Positions 61,665-64,000 of a DNA stretch of 64,000 nt are shown here, in pieces. Origin of the DNA: Actinacidiphila acididurans (GTDB taxonomy: Bacteria > Actinomycetota > Actinomycetes > Streptomycetales > Streptomycetaceae). The notes below the pieces were generated by a model. That model did no database searches. It saw only the letters and a program-made list of their open reading frames with translations, and was not told the DNA's origin. The stretch is taken from NCBI RefSeq assembly GCF_016918855.1, contig NZ_JADKYB010000010.1, positions 186,001 to 250,000 of the forward strand. The letters run 5' to 3'. Within the stretch, counting starts at the first letter, position 1, and every line of letters starts with the position of its first letter. Both the position numbers and the translations under genes were made by a program.

Positions 61665-62188
61665 ACGAGGCCACTGCGGCGCCCGTGTCGACTGCCATCC
61701 GCCAGGCGCTGGCCGCCCACACGACGCTGACCCTTGCCTACGCGGATGCTGACGGCCCCGGAGCATGCGCTGTGTCGTACACCCCGACTGCGGGGGCCGT
61801 TCCGTTGTTGGTCTTCGTCACATCCACCGGCACACGGCATGGCAGGGCGCTGCAGGAACAGCCGTCCGTCCAGGTGGCGTTCACCGCACAGCGGGACGGC
61901 CAGGAGTGGAGTGAACTGACGGGTGTGCAGGGGCGTGGGATCTGCCGGCGGCTTGAGGGAGACGACCGGAAGACTGCCTGGGCCGCATACAGCACCCGAA
62001 AAGACTTGGTCGTCTTGAAAGATCAGCCCGTGGCCGTTCTCGTATCCGGGCACTCACCCCGACGCCCCGGGCCAACGCCCGGATCAGGTGGGAACCCGTA
62101 CGCCACTTCCCTGGACGCAACCGACCGGTGGCCCGGCCGTCGCGTCGGGGAAGCGCCACGTCGCGGGCAGGATGCCGTCGCCAGGTAG
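61661..62188 (+). CDS. Pyridoxamine-5'-phosphate-oxidase-like flavin protein, C-terminus possibly replaced
   Basis: The 175-residue reading has the split-barrel pattern TTLTLAYADADGPGACAVSY, VFVTSTGTRHGRALQEQPSV and VAFTAQRDGQEWSELTGVQG. These are typical of the PPOX/FMN-binding family. After KDQPVAVLVSGHS the sequence becomes Pro/Arg/Gly-rich and loses homology, so the last 40 residues look frameshifted or exchanged. Its role is presumably flavin-dependent reduction, but activity is uncertain given the tail. Confidence 0.7.
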   Translation: MNEATAAPVSTAIRQALAAHTTLTLAYADADGPGACAVSYTPTAGAVPLLVFVTSTGTRHGRALQEQPSVQVAFTAQRDGQEWSELTGVQGRGICRRLEGDDRKTAWAAYSTRKDLVVLKDQPVAVLVSGHSPRRPGPTPGSGGNPYATSLDATDRWPGRRVGEAPRRGQDAVAR

Positions 62189-62215
62189 GTCAGGTCGTCG
62201 GAGGGGTGTGGAAGA

Positions 62216-63007
62216 GTGGCGGCCGTGACCATTCTTGAGCTCTATCGTGAGCGCGCGCGCAGCCGGGGTTTACCCGACGAGGTCGTCGGCCGGGCCCTGC
62301 GGCTGGCCCGGCCGCGGATCGAGCTGCGCTCCCCCGACGATTCGATGCGGAGCGAGAGTGATCCGGTCATGGGGCGCTACGGCGGCTCGCCCTGGCTCCC
62401 ACCGGATGTCGCGTGGGACGGCTACCCGCACTTCGTCGCATCGGTCGACTGCGCGGCCCTGCCGCCGGACGCGCTGGACATTCCGCTCCCCAAGGACGGC
62501 CGGCTGCTGTTCTTCGCCAGCAAGGAGTACTGGGCGGGCGGCTCGATGCCAGGCGATGAGGACCGCCGCGGCCGTGTCGTCCATGTCCCCGCCGGGGTGG
62601 AGACGGCCGAGCGGACTCCTGCCGAGAAGCACGCCGAGTATCTCTGCGAGCCCTTCCCGCTCTACGGCCGCGTCGAGGCACACGTGCCGAACAGCGAAGA
62701 CGACGTCGTGCTGTCGAGCCCCGAAAACGAGCGGCTCTACGACGAGTACGATCTCAGTGACTTCGACGGCCTCGGCGGCGTAGGTGAGCTCACCCTCGGC
62801 GGCTATTCATGCCCGGTGCACGAAGACCCGTGCGGGTACCGCTGGCCTGAGGACGACGGTGAAGCACGTGTGCTGCTGGCCCAGGCGGAATACCCTAATC
62901 CGGAAGATCCCGACATGGTGCTGGTCGTGTATTGGATGATCCGCCGTAAGGATCTTGCCGACAAGGAATTCGGCGACATCAAACTGGTGACGCAAGCCTG
63001 GCACTGA
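62216..63007 (+). CDS. YwqG-like DUF1963 protein with a TTA leucine codon
   Basis: The 263-residue protein has the DUF1963 pattern MGRYGGSPWLPPDVAWDGYP, LPKDGRLLFFASKEYW and the end HEDPCGYRWPEDDG. YwqG-type proteins are soluble and of unknown role, and occur near polymorphic toxin loci. The start is GTG at 62216; 62225 is an alternative. A TTA codon at 62270-62272 is rare in Streptomyces and would make translation depend on the bldA tRNA, so expression is likely late or developmental. Confidence 0.8.
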   Translation: MAAVTILELYRERARSRGLPDEVVGRALRLARPRIELRSPDDSMRSESDPVMGRYGGSPWLPPDVAWDGYPHFVASVDCAALPPDALDIPLPKDGRLLFFASKEYWAGGSMPGDEDRRGRVVHVPAGVETAERTPAEKHAEYLCEPFPLYGRVEAHVPNSEDDVVLSSPENERLYDEYDLSDFDGLGGVGELTLGGYSCPVHEDPCGYRWPEDDGEARVLLAQAEYPNPEDPDMVLVVYWMIRRKDLADKEFGDIKLVTQAWH

Positions 63008-63128
63008 AGACCGGCCGATGGGAAAAGTTGTGGACCGGGGCGACGACGCGGCCCTCGCTGACGGACCTTGAGGCTTGCCAGCCGTACAGCACGTGATCGT
63101 GCCCGCCGCGGTCTCGGCGACCAGCCGT

Positions 63129-64000
63129 TCAGAGCTGCCTGTCGGGCTGCCCTGGGGTTGCCTGCGCGGGCCGCGGCGCGTGCTGGGGCGCGCTCATGTC
63201 CAGGAGCGTGACGGCGTCGTGCTCGGGGGTGCCGGGGGTGGTGACGTAGACGCCCAGCCGGTGGCCGGGGGTGCCCTCGAGCCGCATGCCCTGAAAGGGG
63301 AGGGTGATGTCGCCGACCTGGGGGTGGTGGAAGGTCTTGGGCTTGCGGGTGTGGGGGCTGCGGGTGACCTGGTAGCGGTCCCACAGTTTCGCGAAGTCCG
63401 GGCTCTTGAGGAGGAGTTCGCCGACGAGGTTGGCCAGGTCCGGGGCGTCGGGGTCGGTTCCGGCCAGGGCGCGCAGGCGGGCGACGCAGCCTGCGAGCTG
63501 GGTGTCCCAGTCCGCGTAGAGGTCGCGGGCTGCGGGGTGGAGGAAGAGGAAGCGGGCGAGGTTGCGCTGCTTGGCGGGCCAGTCCTCGATGCCGGCGTAC
63601 AGGGCGAGCGCGCCGGGGTTGTGGGCGAGGAGGTCCAGGGTGCGGCTGGTGACGTAGGCCGGGTTGGGGCGCAGGCTTTCCAGCAGCAGCTTGGCCTGGG
63701 GGTTCACGGTGCGGCTGGGGGCAGGTGGCGGTTCGGGGGCGTGCCGGGCGGCGCGGATCACCAGGTCCTGGAGGTGTTCCAGCTCGTCGGTGTCGAGTTT
63801 CAGGGCGCGGCCCAGGGCGTCGACCACGGACAGGCTGGGGCGGGTCTCCTTGCCGCGTTCCAGCCGGGTGTAGTAGTCGATGCTCACTCCGGCCAGCGCG
63901 GCGACCTCCTCGCGGCGCAGCCCGGGGGTTCGGCGCACCCCGGCGCTGGGGGTGAAGCCGGCCTCGGCCGGGGTCACCTGGGTGCGCCGGGCGCGCAGAA
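63129..64000 (-). CDS. MmyB-type XRE regulator (cut by right edge)
   Basis: The reading is open to the window edge, and LRARRTQ before the GTG at 63977 still fits the family, so the true start lies beyond 64000. The HTH is RRTPGLRREEVAALAGVSID, with YYTRLERGKETRPS. The sensor domain has LLESLRPNPAYVTSRTLDLL and PQVGDITLPFQGMRLEG. It is a second MmyB-type protein, not a copy of the one at 44166. Its target, usually a divergent dehydrogenase, would lie outside the window. Confidence 0.88.
   Translation of the reverse strand, partial: LRARRTQVTPAEAGFTPSAGVRRTPGLRREEVAALAGVSIDYYTRLERGKETRPSLSVVDALGRALKLDTDELEHLQDLVIRAARHAPEPPPAPSRTVNPQAKLLLESLRPNPAYVTSRTLDLLAHNPGALALYAGIEDWPAKQRNLARFLFLHPAARDLYADWDTQLAGCVARLRALAGTDPDAPDLANLVGELLLKSPDFAKLWDRYQVTRSPHTRKPKTFHHPQVGDITLPFQGMRLEGTPGHRLGVYVTTPGTPEHDAVTLLDMSAPQHAPRPAQATPGQPDRQL

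Overview
The window is very GC-rich, with G or C at almost every third codon position, GTG and TTG starts, GGAGG-type ribosome sites and families typical of actinobacteria: MmyB-type regulators, DUF1023, DUF4913, TAT-exported epoxide hydrolases and AfsR-like NB-ARC/TPR regulators. It reads as accessory chromosome from Streptomyces or a close relative such as Kitasatospora. Every assignment was made by reading the translated sequence against remembered families; no database search was run.

Left part (1-9.9 kb): two secreted proteins (an HNH nuclease and an I36-type inhibitor), a WXG100-like/DUF1023/lipoprotein operon, an AAA ATPase, then a zone of decay. The decayed zone holds an IS5-type transposase tail, a frameshifted conserved gene, the 3' half of a tRNA-Pro acting as an apparent attachment site, a wrecked integrase and a truncated adenylation-domain fragment.

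Centre (10.1-26.6 kb): a compact nonribosomal-peptide-like biosynthetic cluster that I cannot match to a known product. A small regulator made of two nearly identical LuxR DNA-binding domains converges on a diverged EPSP-synthase-family enzyme. Divergent from that enzyme are an MFS exporter, a condensation-carrier protein with a collapsed adenylation domain, and a thioesterase. A strong promoter candidate then precedes an eight-gene run with start/stop overlaps at most junctions: adenylation-carrier protein with an Asp/Asn-like pocket, glutamine-dependent asparagine-synthetase homologue, free adenylation enzyme, free carrier protein, P450, thioesterase with a cysteine nucleophile, amino-acid permease and type II thioesterase. 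The likely logic is loading of an acidic or amide amino acid, amidation, beta-hydroxylation of a second carrier-bound amino acid, condensation in trans and thioesterase release. The EPSP-synthase relative would supply an enolpyruvyl or related step.

Right of the cluster (27-42 kb): a hypothetical gene, a methylthioadenosine phosphorylase, and a glycan/lipid-linked sugar locus (NDP-sugar epimerase, GT2, DUF2064, methyltransferase, GT-C) interrupted by a cytochrome b561-molybdopterin oxidoreductase. Next come a GNAT/ATP-grasp fusion that converges, with coding overlap, on a degenerate adenylation domain fused to membrane helices, a frameshifted membrane gene, and a homologue of the Rhodococcus equi Vap virulence proteins followed by a perfect 16-bp terminator stem.

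The last third (43-64 kb) has another IS remnant, a MmyB/SDR divergent pair, debris of an integrated plasmid (PP-loop/DUF4913), and a detoxification-like island. The island contains two paralogous TAT epoxide hydrolases, a quinone oxidoreductase, MarR, an F420/FMN luciferase-like enzyme, SDR, MFS, esterase, SnoaL and AraC. Three of its genes share an imperfect palindrome, GTTGA-N4-TCACC, upstream of their starts, which suggests a common repressor. The window ends with an AfsR-like XRE/NB-ARC/TPR regulator, a MarR/flavin-enzyme pair, a YwqG-type protein with a TTA codon, and a MmyB-type regulator cut by the right edge.
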